NCBI GenBank assembly: GCA_949316235.1
Contig: OX438754.1
Coordinates: forward strand, 2,527,501 to 2,591,500
Source: Oegoconia quadripuncta
Lineage: Eukaryota; Arthropoda; Insecta; Lepidoptera; Autostichidae
Direction: 5' to 3'
Length of the DNA: 64,000 nt
Below, piece after piece: positions 30,829-42,131 of this stretch (position 1 is its first letter; each line of letters opens with the position of its first letter). The notes beneath the pieces are model-generated. The model had not been told where the DNA came from. It saw only the letters and a list, made by a program, of their open reading frames with translations, and made no database searches. The translations under genes and the position numbers were made by a program.

Positions 30829-31071
30829 GGTTCGCAATGTAGCCCCTCTAACCGGTGATTGTTCGCAATGTAGCCCCTCTAACCGGTGATTGTTCGCAGT
30901 GTAGCCCTTTAACCGGTGATTATTCGCAGTGTAGCCCTTTAACCGGTGATTGTTCGCAGTGTAGCCCTCTAACCGGTGACTGTTCGCAGTGTAGCCCTTT
31001 AAACGGTGATTGTTCGCAGTGTAGCCCTCTAACCGGTGATTGTTCGCAGTATAGCCCTCTAACTGGTGATA
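30829..31071 (+). repeat. Minisatellite, eight units of 31 then 30 bp
   Basis: Unit GTTCGCAGTGTAGCCCTTTA + ACCGGTGATT. The first two or so units carry an extra base (CCCCTCT). Because 30 is a multiple of 3, both strands stay open (CSQCSPLTGD repeats), but this alone is not evidence of coding. Confidence 0.9.
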
Positions 31072-31192
31072 GGACTAACGAGCCAACCAACTCGCGCATG
31101 TAAATAATGAGATGGGGAATTGGAAATAACAAAATGATTATTTTAATCGAAATGTTGGAGTTCAAATCTTTTTTGTGATACATCTTCACGAC

Positions 31193-31465
31193 GGCGACCT
31201 GTTTGGTATAGTAGTTAGCAACTCTGGCCACTATATACCAAAAGCGGGCTCGAATCCCGCTAGGGCATATGTTTGTGTGATGAATACGGACATTTGTGCC
31301 CGAGTTATGGATGTTTTCATTTTATCATAAGTATTTATTTACAAAAAAAATATGTATTTATGTAGTATATCAGCCATCTGGTATCCACAACAACAACACA
31401 AGCCTATAGTTGCTTACTGTGGAACTAGATGACGCTGTGTGTATGTCCGAAGATATTTATTTTTA
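31193..31465 (+). mobile_element. SINE family B, full length
   Basis: Head CGACCTGTTTGGTATAGTAG, box B GGCTCGAATCCCGC, complete body to GATGACGCTGTGTGTATG. Confidence 0.85.
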
Positions 31466-31668
31466 TCTTCATTGTCTCAAAATCGTCTCCTTGATCCACA
31501 CGCGGGAACGTTTATAGCCAATCTATTTATTTTAGTAACTTGTGGGTGAGGCAAACATATCACAATGGCTTCCGAGCTGTCAAGTACCTCTCCATACTAT
31601 TGTTAAGAAAAATTAGATGTGTTAGTGGAAGAGAAGCGTGACACACGCGCAATTCGTCGAATGCAGAG

Positions 31669-31729
31669 TACATTGCGGAGTTTGTTTATTACCAATTTTT
31701 TTTTATAAAAACAAACTCTGCAATGTACT
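31669..31729. repeat. Hairpin with 22-bp arms
   Basis: GAGTACATTGCGGAGTTTGTTT pairs with AAACAAACTCTGCAATGTACTC with one mismatch over a 17-base loop. Confidence 0.7.
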
Positions 31730-32217
31730 CGACAGTGGCGAAGTGTTCGGTATGGAATTCTGCCTTTTCGCAGATATACGCGGCAGATTTCGATAACTAA
31801 CCTTTCGCATACGTTTGGCAGAATAGTTGACTGGCAGATAAACAGTTCGCATATTTTTTATACGCAGATTAATCCTTTAGCGTTAATTTGTATTAAAATG
31901 CAGGACAACAATTTGCAAAAATACATTTAGCCGAATGATTATTAGGTCATGTTATTATTTTCATATAATTTTTATAGTATCATATTTAGACTATTTCAGA
32001 GATAGATCTTTATTGAATATGAAAGAAATGTTGAATGATGTCTGAGAAATGATGAGGTTAGTTCAATTTAATTCAATATAAATAAGTGGGTAGAAATTAT
32101 AAATCGTTAGGTAAAAATATCACTTGCATACAGGGATGGCTAACGGGCCAATAGGGACGAATCGTTGAGGTAGGGCGAATAGGGACGCCATTATAAATTA
32201 AATAAATAGAAATATAA

Positions 32218-32528
32218 AATGTAAACAACATTGAGTTTACGATTCGGAGGTCGCGGGTTCGATCCTCAGCGGGGTACATATTTAGTACTCGGTTTGGTTG
32301 GTGGTAGGGCATATTACATGTCCGCCTGGCTAGCTACCACCATCTTATCCAAATCTGCCGCCAAACAGCAATGTTAATAACATTGTTGTGTTTCGGTTGT
32401 CAGAGATATGATAGCCAGTCCCCTAAATGGGGTGTCCGGGTCAGTATGCTACCACCTTCGGTCTCATCTTCACTTAACATCAGGTGTGATTGAGGTCAAG
32501 TGCTAACCCGTTGTGCATAAAAAAAAAC
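32218..32528 (+). mobile_element. SINE family A
   Basis: AATGTAAACAACATTGAGTTTACG, box B GGTTCGATCCTC, body and GTGCATAAAAAAAAAC tail; only the first few head bases are absent. Confidence 0.85.
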
Positions 32529-32539
32529 TAAATTATATA

Positions 32540-32772
32540 TAAATAAATATTTCGGACAGTTACCCAATCATCTAGTCCTGGTACCAAACTAACCAAAGCT
32601 GGTACTATGGATACTAGATAACGGATAAACATACATATTTATATAAACATCTATGACTCGGGAATAAATGTTCGTATTCATCACACAAACATTTACCCCT
32701 CGTGGGATTCGAATCCGCAACCATTGGTTTCGCTGACAGCGTCACTATCCACTACACCAATCGGTCGTCAAT
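32540..32772 (-). mobile_element. SINE family C, full length
   Basis: Reverse complement runs from GACGACCGATTGGTGTAGTG through box B GATTCGAATCCCACG to AAATATTTAT. Starts only a few bases after the SINE A tail. Confidence 0.85.
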
Positions 32773-33436
32773 ATGTCAAATGAAAGTCTATAATTTATTC
32801 CGTACTCTAAGTAAGTAATAAAAACCAGATATACTTTTGCACTTTGAAAATATTCCGCGTGACAATTATGGCAAATCTGCGTATTCAAAATACGCCTACA
32901 AAGTATGCGAGTTAATCGATCAGGGAAGCAAATGTAAATATGCGTAATACATTATCTGGCAAGTGAACTATTTGCGAAATGATGTTGTCTGCCAATTGTT
33001 TTTCGGCGAAACGGCAGAGATTCGTTCGGCATAGCATCATACCCTTGTAATGTAAGTGAAGCGGGTTTTGCAAAAGAGTCAGTGCCACAGATTCCTCTAT
33101 TTTTTTAATGAATAGATCTTCGCCAGGAAGCATTTGTTATCCGCTTGGAATGAACTCACCCTTCACATATGCATTTATTTTTTATTATTTGTTAATTAAT
33201 GAATTATTTTAATGTTTTAATGATTTAGTTATAGGAACATGTGGAAGTTCTATTTCTTTTATTTTGTAATTAAGTGTGACTTTAATAATTTATTTGGATT
33301 GTATATAAGACTTATTTTGTAAAGCTTTTGAAATGGCAGTGCGTATTTTTAAAATTGAATGGAATTCTTATGATTTTTCCATAAAAGTTTATAAAACATC
33401 TTTCTTAACTAACATTTCTTAATTAACATTTATACA

Positions 33437-33565
33437 TGTATTTATTTCCAAAAAAAAATGTATTTGTGCAGTTTATCAACCATCTGGTATCCATAACATA
33501 AGCCTAGATGCTTACAGTGGACCTAGATGGCGCTGTGTGTTTGTGCAAAGACATTTATTATTATT
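33437..33565 (+). mobile_element. SINE family B, 3' part
   Basis: TGTATTTATTTCCAAAAAAAAATG through AGATGGCGCTGTGTGTTTGTGC. Confidence 0.7.
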
Positions 33566-33619
33566 TATAACTTTTGACTAACACCTTGGTATAATGAGCC
33601 CTAATGATTCCAAAAGCGG

Positions 33620-33800
33620 TAGCGGTATTCCCGAACGAGTACGACATTGGAACCTTCAAGAAACGAGCCTACACCTTCCTCAAAGGCCGGCAACGCATCT
33701 GTGACCCTTTTGGTGTTGCGGGCGTCCATGGGCGGCGGTGATTGCTTTCCATCAGGTGACCCGCATGCTCGTTTGCCGCCCTCTCATATAAAAAAAAAGA
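33620..33800 (+). mobile_element. LINE 3' tail (CATCAGGTGACCCGCATGCT family)
   Basis: Encodes [20 protein letters not shown] followed by a short UTR CATCAGGTGACCCGCATGCT and an A-run. A 49-bp scrap of the same end lies at 49035-49083. Confidence 0.65.
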
Positions 33801-34195
33801 TCCTGTCGCAACTGGCCTCTTTACTAAAATCCATACATAAGCAAGGCGCTCTCTCGGTAATATCCGACATTTAGCGCAAAATATGTTTAAAAATCTAAAA
33901 CGGTTTGATTAAAAAAACTGTTCCTGTTCTTAGCCCTCTGTCTGCATGAAAACAAACACTTTTATAGTTTTAGAGACTAAACACGAGTGTAACCATATAA
34001 CTAAGCATTGTATTGTAGTAACATTCTCAAAACAGTTAAACACGTTTACAGCTTATGTCAGGTTTCCGTAAGGCTCTTATTGTTTATTTTAAAGTATACA
34101 GTGTATTTGTCTTAGGTAAATGGTTTAATTTAATCATTCAATTCAGTTCTGAGGCAGATCGTTTTGTATGGCGGCTATTTCTTGCATTATTGGAC

Positions 34196-34600
34196 TGCTC
34201 TGACCAACCTAACTCGCTCTGACCATCCTAATCCGCTCTGACCAACTTAGATTGGTCAACCCCCTCTGACATGATTAAAGGTCGCTCAACGATATGAATT
34301 CTGACCGGGAGTGAAGCCGTTGACGGCCATAGAATGGGGAGAACTGGGATAGAAGGGACGAATCAAAAAATAAATTTTAGTAGGATAAGCAAGCGCACGA
34401 GGAAACAGAAGGCCAGAGCAGTAATTCGTGCATCCCCCGCGATTGGGTCATCATACCGAGATGGTGGTATGGCCATGGGAGGTGGGTAGCCCCCTCTGAC
34501 CAATTTAACCCGCTCTAATCGACCTAACCCGCTCTGAATAACCTAACCTGCTCTGTACAACCTAACCCGTCCTGACCAACCTAACCCGCTCTAAGCACAA
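34196..34600 (+). repeat. Two arrays of CTGACCAACCTAACCCG-type repeats flanking a LINE-like insert
   Basis: About 16-17-bp degenerate units occupy 34196-34265 and 34495-34600; the intervening 34275-34490 (ending GGCCATGGGAGGTGGGTAGC) looks like a retroposed fragment. Confidence 0.55.
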
Positions 34601-34875
34601 AGTTTTCTGTGAAAGCGAAAATGTCTGCTATACATAACGATCCGCCTAGGCATTTCATTGGATGGTTAATTTAACCCTTTGAAATGAAAATGTAAATAAA
34701 TCTGCAGTTATACAAATTATACATAAGAATATTTTTATTTGGGACTAGATTTACGACATGAAATGAGATTTCCGTAACGAATTATGTTTAGGTCATATGT
34801 GGTGATAAGTACTGATTAGATTGGTAGGGTGTGACATGTGTACAATATTTATTATCAGAAATTTGACAACACTAA

Positions 34876-35021
34876 GGCCCGTATTAATAAATCGTTCTTG
34901 AGATTGAGATCGCGTCTCGGTCTCAAGACCATTTTTTCTGATGCTGTTTTAATATGCAACAGATTCTCAAGCGTCAACTTGAGGCCATGTCAATCTTGAG
35001 AACGGTTTATTAATACGGGCC
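34876..35021. mobile_element. Short inverted-repeat element, family F
   Basis: Ends GGCCCGTATTAATAAATCG and the complement of GGTTTATTAATACGGGCC, flanked by TAA on both sides (34873-34875, 35022-35024). The three-base T-A-A target fits PIF/Harbinger-type elements. Confidence 0.8.
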
Positions 35022-35486
35022 TAATTATAGGCAAAAGTACCAAGTGTGTCATTTACATGGGATAAATGCATTCTATTGATCCCGGCACTATTTATTTCAA
35101 CAAACACTTGTATACATAAATTGTTTAATTCTTCTTTTATTAGATTCATTTAATGTACTCATGATTAACATTCATATAGATAGATATGTTTCTAAAAAGA
35201 AATGCAAAAAATTGTTCCAGCACAAATACCACACTAAATTAAAACACCTAAATAAACACAGTCGAAAGGAAATAGAATTAAAGTAAAGTTTCAGTGTTTC
35301 GTAGATGTATTGTACGTGTTTTACAGGTATTTAATATGTGTTAGACCTAATATATGAATTATTGACAAAATAATTTTAACATTTAGATATTATGTTGTTT
35401 TTTTGGTATAAAAAATAACAAATAAGACAAATCGGTGAGAAAGAGTACAGACTGGTTTTCGGTGTCGCAAATTAATGCCAAATTAA

Positions 35487-35620
35487 GGCCCGTATTACAC
35501 AAAGCGTAGATCTGCGCTTGAGCATAGTTAGAAAGAGATGCCGATATAAAAGTTACATAAAACTGTCCCTTTTTAACTGTCCTCAAGCGGAGATCTCTGC
35601 CTGAGTAACAATTCTGTAAT
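35487..35620. mobile_element. Short inverted-repeat element, family G
   Basis: GGCCCGTATTACACAAAGCG...CTTGAGCATAG...; second copy at 40276-40387 keeps the other end (CTGTAATATGGGCC before TTAA). Confidence 0.6.
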
Positions 35621-35962
35621 ATTGTTCTATCTCAACATAGTTGCAGAAACTGCGACGCTGGTCTTCAGTGGAGCCTAAAGTGATGTGTGTCACTGACGTT
35701 TTGTACTCTTAAAAATGTGACAAAAATTATTTTTATTTATATTAAGGAAATAATTAAGGATTATATTATATTAGTTCGTAGTTGGGAACTACAAAATTCT
35801 AAATTAAGCAATGAATATTGATTTTTATACGAAACAATGGAAAATTGATAAGGCCTCAAAATTTGTCTAAAACACCACGTCGCGGCCGCCAAGAAGTGTC
35901 AAAACACACCATAAAGTGTCAGAACAAAGAGTGGTTATATACAGTGTTTTAACTTCCTCTAA

Positions 35963-36571
35963 GGCACTGGTCCCACCGCCGACGATAAACGAGAAGCGTT
36001 TAAAGCTAGAAACGAGTTGACAAGCAGCGAGTGTGTAGTTCTAATAGTTTTGTCGCTCGTCTATAAAGCGAGTGTGCCAGTGCGTCTGGCGATTATTCGC
36101 AATACATACATGCTTTTATAAAATACATCATCATCGTCGTCCGAACTAGACGATAATGATAGTTAATATGATGGTTTTAAATTCATGGTAAATGCGTGCA
36201 CTCAAATCCACGTTGTACAGTAGAATGTACATGTATGTAGTTAAAAAAAAAATAATAATAACATGTTGACTTTCAATAAGTGATATTTTTGTATCCTACA
36301 TTGAATAAAATATTTTTGATTTTGATTTTGATTTTGAATGATCGCTCTGACCGCCAAGCGGTCATCGCTTAGCGAGTTTCGTTGAGCCAGTTTTATCGTT
36401 TATAGCTTTTATCCCTGCGATTAACTAGTGAAGGCAGTGTGAACAGCCAGCGATAAACTATAAATATATCTCTTTCTTTGACCGATACGGGATCTTTATC
36501 TTTTGTTTGTTTCTTGAGCGAGAAAATAGTCGATAGCTAATCGCTTCCTCGCTCTTGGTGGGACTAGTGCC
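35963..36571. mobile_element. 609-bp inverted-repeat element with TAA target duplication
   Basis: Ends GGCACTGGTCCCACC and GGTGGGACTAGTGCC, flanked by TAA (35960-35962, 36572-36574). Inside, the left GATAAACGAGAAGCG region faces its inverse, and an A-rich piece ending in (GATTTT)n at 36318-36345 looks like a retroposed insert. Confidence 0.75.
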
Positions 36572-36578
36572 TAAGACC

Positions 36579-36775
36579 AGTGTGCGAAGTGTAAGTTTTG
36601 TTTCGTTTTTAACTTAACCATCGCGTTCGCGTTTACGAAAAAAGTCCCTATGAAAAAAATCGTTTTGCAAACTATCCGCTAGAGGCGTTGCACATGTCTC
36701 CATACAAATCTTCACATAAACGCGAACGCGGTAGTAAAGTTAAGTCGAAACAAAACTCACACTCCGCCCTCAGTT
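36579..36775. mobile_element. Inverted-repeat element, GTGCGAAGTGTAAG ends
   Basis: TGTAAGTTTTGTTTCGTTTT and GCGTTCGCGTTTA on the left pair with TAAACGCGAACGC and CGAAACAAAACTCACACT on the right. Confidence 0.65.
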
Positions 36776-36879
36776 TAATATAAATACCGTATCCGAGAAT
36801 ATGCATTAATTTTGTATGTGGTTCAAACCGGCGAACTGCCATCGTACCACGTAAAATTTTTTGGGATCGATCGCTTATA

Positions 36880-37030
36880 ATTTGCCGTTTAGCTTGCTTG
36901 TTTTTAATCGCAAATTTGAGACCACGTAAGCGCCCTAGAAGTAAGGATAAGCGGATAGACGAAATTTACTTCTACCGCGCTTACGTGGTACCAAATTTAG
37001 TGATGAAACGCCAGCGAGCTAAACAGAACA
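36880..37030. mobile_element. Inverted-repeat element around GACCACGTAAGCGC
   Basis: The left TTTAGCTTGCTTG / CCACGTAAGCGC blocks pair with GCGCTTACGTGG and CAGCGAGCTAAAC. A relative lies at 58430-58525. The open frame inside is palindrome-driven. Confidence 0.55.
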
Positions 37031-37554
37031 CTTTTAGGATCGAACGCAAACATTTTAGTGTGGGACGGCTACTGAACAACTTATTATAGAAACAAAGTCT
37101 TTTAAATTCTTTTTTTAAATCGTGAAAAAGTAAATCAGTTATTTGACACTCTTACTTTGTATTAAGTAGCCATTTTTTCGCGATTACAGAGTGTCTCATA
37201 AAAGTTGAACCACCTGACTAAGTTAATGTATTGTATATACACGGTATAACTTCTATCGCGTGGCAGCGGCGTTCGTTAATTGGGAGCTCCCCAAACCACG
37301 TGGCTCGCTTTGGAAACTACTATTCGGCAAGTCGAGTTTCATAACTGACCGTGACGAACGATCAATATTACCGGGGCTAAAATCGGGTACCCGAATTTGA
37401 AGTCTAACATATGTGACATATTTTTATTGTCTCTTCAAGTATTTATTGTGCATCTATGAATTAGTAAAATTGGCTGCTATTATTTTATTTTCCATCTTAC
37501 TTCTATCATTACAGGTTTGGTACCTAATTCGATAGTGCGTGTTTATATTTAGCT

Positions 37555-37745
37555 ATTTACCCGACAGCCTCAAAAAGGAAGGTAATGTTTTTGGAGTGTA
37601 CGTATATTTCTATGTTACCTCCTGTAGCCAAAACGGCTGGACCGATTTTGAAATGAAAGGTGTCGTTCGATTCGTCTTGAACCGTAAAGTGTCATAGGAT
37701 ACATTTTATGGTACAAAATCCAATATGGCACCCGCAAAATACCAA
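37555..37745 (+). repeat. Dispersed repeat (TTACCCGACA family)
   Basis: Matches 25478-25640 (GGAAGGTAATGTTTT, CTGTAGCCAAAA, CGATTCGTCTTGA) and inversely 21140-21260. Confidence 0.55.
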
Positions 37746-38504
37746 ATTTGCTGTTGGGTTATTTGGTTTTTAAATGCTTGACTATATTTATTGTTGAGAT
37801 TATTGATTTGATGAATTATTTATTACAATTTGTAATAGAAATCTAATGGTACAAGCTCTAGTCGATCAAAACAAAAGTTAATTCACGAGAGAAGTGGTAC
37901 AAACAACCACGTGGTGTATAGACGCTCCTATGATTTTAAAATAATAGCGATGTTGTGAATTTTGTATTAGTAACAACTATAATTTATTATTTATTGTGTA
38001 AATATTACAACTATTTAAGTGTAAATTACGCTTACTTGCCATAATTTGCAGATATTGATCTCAATTTAAAATGTATATTGTTTGGGAAAAATAAAGTACT
38101 TTCAAGCCACACTGTTTTTGTAACCTGGCTTTTCCCCATATTAATCTTTTTAGATTATCCAGATGTAAAATTGAAAATAAAATAAACATACCTACTGTCT
38201 GTACACACAAGTACGTTGGCCTGTGGGGCTACGATACCACGAGATAAAAGTCTGCTCGCTCGTTCTCGTTGGATGAGTAAGATCGACACAAAACTTCTAT
38301 CTCAAGTGCTGATGAAGAGAGACTGGGGGTTATATTAGCTCTGATGGAGATGAATTTAAGCACAAGAAACAAGTAAACGAATGACAAAATCAAAATATTG
38401 TGAAACCATGCTCTTCATTTTAATTTTCTACGTTAGCAAAAACCCCCCTGCGTAACTCGGATTATTTTACATTAGCGTAGCTAGGGATTTTCCTTAGTCA
38501 GCCG

Positions 38505-38640
38505 GCCTTAACGCCGCACACCTACTCCCCCCTATTACGATTTACTGGGTGCGCGTGATACATCTTCGGCTACATCGTCACTTTCCATCAGGTGAGATAG
38601 TAGTCAAGCGCGAAACCAGTTTTTAATAAAAAAAAAAAAA
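38505..38640 (+). mobile_element. LINE 3' tail (CATCAGGTGAGATAGTAGTC family)
   Basis: Same 3' end as 24740-24895 and 28790-28935, with a terminal A-run. Confidence 0.6.
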
Positions 38641-38799
38641 CGATAACCCATCATAAATTGTGCATTCAAATATTATGTAGAAAAATTACCAGATAGATAC
38701 TAAATTGTTGTGCACTGTCAAAATTGCATATGGGGTTCCTTTAACTTGGAAATCATAACTTTTTATAAGTCCATCACTGGGCTCCATCGAATTGGCACA

Positions 38800-39472
38800 C
38801 TTGTCTGAGGCGAAGTCCGCATGGAGCGAATCCTGGAGGAGGAGTCTGGACATTGGAGGTCTTGCCCTCTGCAAATACTGGCACACTGCTTGATAGAACC
38901 ACTTTATCATCAGCGGTATGTCTGAGGCTTGGAGCAAGGACTGTTCATCCTCATATATGTGTCAGTGCGGGGATCGCGTTGATGAGTTCGGTCACCATGG
39001 AATCATGTTCAAAAAGTGCTGGTCGTCTGCAGCGTCACAAGGCTTTGAATGATATTGTTCAGAGGGCCTTCGTCTCTGCTAATGCGCCTGCTGTACTCGA
39101 ACCGTCAGGTATTTTGAGAAGAAACGGCAAAAGGCCCGATGGCCTGACGTTGGGTACTTGGAAATTAGGAAAGTCGCTTATGTGGGATGCAACCTGTGTA
39201 GATGCTTTGGCCGCACGCAGCGGCCTCCGCTGAAGCACTCGGCGGCGGAAATATGCAGACCTCGGAGTGGGTTACATCTTTACGCCGTTTGGGGTGGAAA
39301 CCTTAGGTCCATGGGGCCCAGAGGCAAAGAAATTAGTAACAGAGATATCTACGCGTTTGGTCGATATCTCAGTCGACAAGAGGGCTGGCGGCTACCTGTC
39401 TCAACGCATTAGTATTGCGATACAGACAGGCAATGCCGCTAGCGGTATGGTGCCCCTTGGCACTGACAGATG
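38800..39472 (+). pseudogene. Retroelement C-terminal region with nuclease-like motifs, frameshifted
   Basis: Three frames carry one decayed protein: EVLPSANTGTLLDRTTLSSA and VCLRLGA, then CQCGDRVDEFGHHG, then CSKSAGRLQRHKALNDIVQR...LEPSGI...GKRPDGLTL...LMWDATCVD, and finally YIFTPFGVETLGPWGPEAKK...YLSQRISIAIQTGNAASGM. I know this pattern from abundant invertebrate retroelement ORF ends. A Cys/His cluster, R-H, E-P, K-R-P-D and W-D-x-T in this order resembles the restriction-like endonuclease region of R2/R4-type non-LTR elements; that relation is inference. At least two frame changes make it dead. Confidence 0.7.
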
Positions 39473-40275
39473 ATTTTTTTTATTTATAGGTAGTTTAGTT
39501 ATTTCCATTAGATACCTGTATTTATACAGTTTATATTATATTAGATAAATTTCTCATATGTGTTAAAAATGCCATTAGCAGTCACGTGTTTGTATTTCAG
39601 CCGAGTTACCGACTAAGGTAATAAGCCAGTCGTGTTGTGGGTGAGGAAAATTCAAACAACTTCTGTAGCATATCACGAATAACAGTTTATTAACATAAAT
39701 TGAACTTTCCCAGAATTTTATACAATTAAAACAAAGTCGCTATAATTCTGAAGATTATGCTCTTGATTGTACATACAGGGCGAGTGGAATTCATTAGATT
39801 AAGTACAATTTATTGGTACAGCAAGATCAATACAAGTAGCGGCACCTTTGAGACAAATTAGAATAAAAAAAAATGAAAATAAAACTGGCATTATTGTACT
39901 TGCATTGCGTCGCGGTTGTCAAAAAGGACTGTAGAATTTGTAATTTTCAAGTAAAATTTTTTTATTCCAACCTGCGAAGTTAACCTTTGCAAAGAGTCGG
40001 CGCATACCATACAAGCAGTATCCTCATCGCGAATATGTACTTCTAAATCGAGACTAATGCCACAGTATTACAAATACTGTGCTAATGCGAAGAAATACTT
40101 AGTAACAATAGTAGAAATTGTAGTTGCACATGTAATGTTCACAAGTTTGGACGTGTTTATTTCCAATAACATTGACGATGTTTACAATGAATAGGTACAT
40201 ATATTTTCGTAATTATTTCAAAACTCGCCAAGATGATATTTATTTTGTCTTGATAAAATGTGCTACGCTAGGCGT

Positions 40276-40387
40276 GTAATTCAGAAAGTTGCTCAAGCGT
40301 AAATCTGCGCTTGAGCATAGTTAGAAAGAGATGTCGCTATAGGTACCTACATTTAACTGTCCTCAATATTCTGTAATATGGGCCTTA
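40276..40387. mobile_element. Short inverted-repeat element, family G, 5' eroded
   Basis: GCGCTTGAGCATAGTTAGAA through CTGTAATATGGGCC; partner of 35487-35620. Confidence 0.6.
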
Positions 40388-40474
40388 AGTGACGTTTACG
40401 CAATCCCGAATAGAGCTACAGTTTGCTGTTTTAGACTCGAGCAAACTTCAGTACTCGTAAAGTTACTAAAAAAT

Positions 40475-40780
40475 CGTGGTCGTAAAGCTAAAACTTGTTT
40501 CGAGAAACGTGTAAAAATAATTAAATATGCTAATAAATTCCAGTAACTTGGACGATTGAATTGCTCAAAGATTTATCGTAGTCGTAAAGCTAAAAAATTG
40601 TTTCGAGAAACGTGTAAAAATAAAAAATATGCTAATAAATTCCAGTAACTTGGACGATTGAATTGCTCAAAGATTTATCGTAGTCGTAAAGCTAAATAAT
40701 TGTTTCGAGAAACGTGTAAAAATAATTAAATATGCTAATAAATTCCAGTAACTTGGACATTGAATTGCTCAAAGATTTAT
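40475..40780 (+). repeat. Three tandem units of 102 bp
   Basis: Unit starts CGTAGTCGTAAAGCTAAA at 40475, 40577 and 40679; includes TTTCGAGAAACGTGTAAAAA and AATTCCAGTAACTTGGAC. Units are almost identical, so the amplification is recent. Confidence 0.9.
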
Positions 40781-40987
40781 TGGTAAAAGCGGTACAGTAG
40801 GCGACGGTGTAATGTTTACCATTTGTCAAAATCTAGACAAGCCACGAAGGTTTCTACCACGAAACACCTTAACGCTTCATTTCACGCTGCTAATTGGATG
40901 TCGATAGGTCGCGATTATTCCGTTGCCAGAAACTTGTCTAGGGTAGACTGTTTTTTATATTCTTACAGTGAGAAGATTTCATAGAAA

Positions 40988-41067
40988 ATAATAATAATAA
41001 ATATCCTTGGACATACATACAGCGCCATTTAGTTCCACACTAAGCAACTAGGCTTGTATTATGGATA
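40988..41067 (-). mobile_element. SINE family B, 3' fragment
   Basis: ATAAATATCCTTGGACATAC, AGCGCCATTTAGTTCC, GGCTTGTATTATGGATA. Confidence 0.65.
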
Positions 41068-41212
41068 TCTCAGCCCTCGTAGCATCATGCCAGCGTTTGT
41101 CGCGCGGGATACGACAACAGAATGGGATAGTTGTATATTTCGTCCAAGCGACTGATCAGGACAAATACTATCTCGCGCGAGATAGACGTTTATCGCGCCT
41201 GTCATGCACCTA

Positions 41213-41548
41213 GGCCCGTATTTATAAACCATTCTCAAGATTGAGAACAGTCTTGTGATCGGTCTCCAGTAAACGTGTTGATTAATAAAGCTAACTTGAC
41301 ACCTGAAACGCACGTGCATACTCAAGCAGTAGGTACTCACTTGAGAGGTGCGCGTATTAATAAACGAAACTCAAGACTATCATTCATTCGCCGGTGAGGC
41401 GAATACTTGAGAAGTAATCTCAGCTAAGTAGACCTCAAGATTGGTTTATTAATTAGCACGGAGTTTGAGATAGCGTCAACTTCTTAAGACGCATCTCGAG
41501 TGATACAGTCTCAAGACTTGTATTGAGATTGGTTTATTAATACGGGCC
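41213..41548. mobile_element. Inverted-repeat element, family F long form
   Basis: Ends GGCCCGTATTTATAAACC and GGTTTATTAATACGGGCC; internal body is shared with 59855-60204 (GAACAGTCTTGT.ATCGGTCTC; CAAGACTATCATTCATTCGC). Flanks CTA/TTA are imperfect. Confidence 0.75.
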
Positions 41549-42131
41549 TTAGATACCCTTCTCGGGTGAGACAAGCTATAAAAAGAAGAGTGGCCTGCTT
41601 GTTCTAATAAGCTGTGGGATTATTGTCTTGTGTGTTTCACGTTATGAGTATAATATTTATTTTCCAAACCGAATACTGACAATGGTAGACATTAGCCTGA
41701 TGCCGACTGTACACGAACGACAAAGACGAATCCATTACAACACACACCACGAATAATCAACAAACCGTAAATGGAATTTCTAAATATTAGAAAAAAATCC
41801 GTAAAAATTAAGTTTTGGTGAGATCTACAAAGACGTCAAAGGATGTTGCCATACAATACAAATAAAAAAAGTGCATCGTGTACTGAGAGTATATGCGGGC
41901 AATTATCATACAGCGATAGAGAGGAATATCTAAAGCAAAGACTTACTCGTATGTATGAGCGAGTCTGTCCGTCTCGAAACGGCTGAACTAATGAAATTTG
42001 GCGGTTAGTATAAGAATTGTTTATTTGACCCATTTAGCAACACACATACTACGGAACACAATAGTTATGCCAAGCCTTCACTAAACTGCAAATTGTTATT
42101 TCCAGGTCATAAAGTTTTCTAAACGTAATGT

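Larger units (their letters stand above)
31750..33052. mobile_element. Probable inverted-repeat element carrying two SINEs
   Basis: GGTATG..CTGCC with GGCAGA/TTCGCATA motifs at the left faces the same motifs inverted at 32860-33052 (TATGCGTAATAC, TCTGCC, CATACC). SINE A (32218-32528) and SINE C (32540-32772) lie inside. No target duplication found, so the limits are tentative. Confidence 0.4.

Noticed and set aside
30829..31071. CRISPR-like array
   Set aside because: Units are contiguous without spacers, and the genome is eukaryotic.
30855..31231. Repeat-protein genes on both strands of the minisatellite
   Set aside because: Open frames follow automatically from a 30-bp unit; no splice signals or signal peptide.
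34196..34600. Interstitial telomere repeat
   Set aside because: CCTAA occurs inside a 16-17-bp unit and never as tandem TTAGG.
36898..37089. Basic 63-residue open frame
   Set aside because: Lies across the arms of an inverted-repeat element, which explains it.
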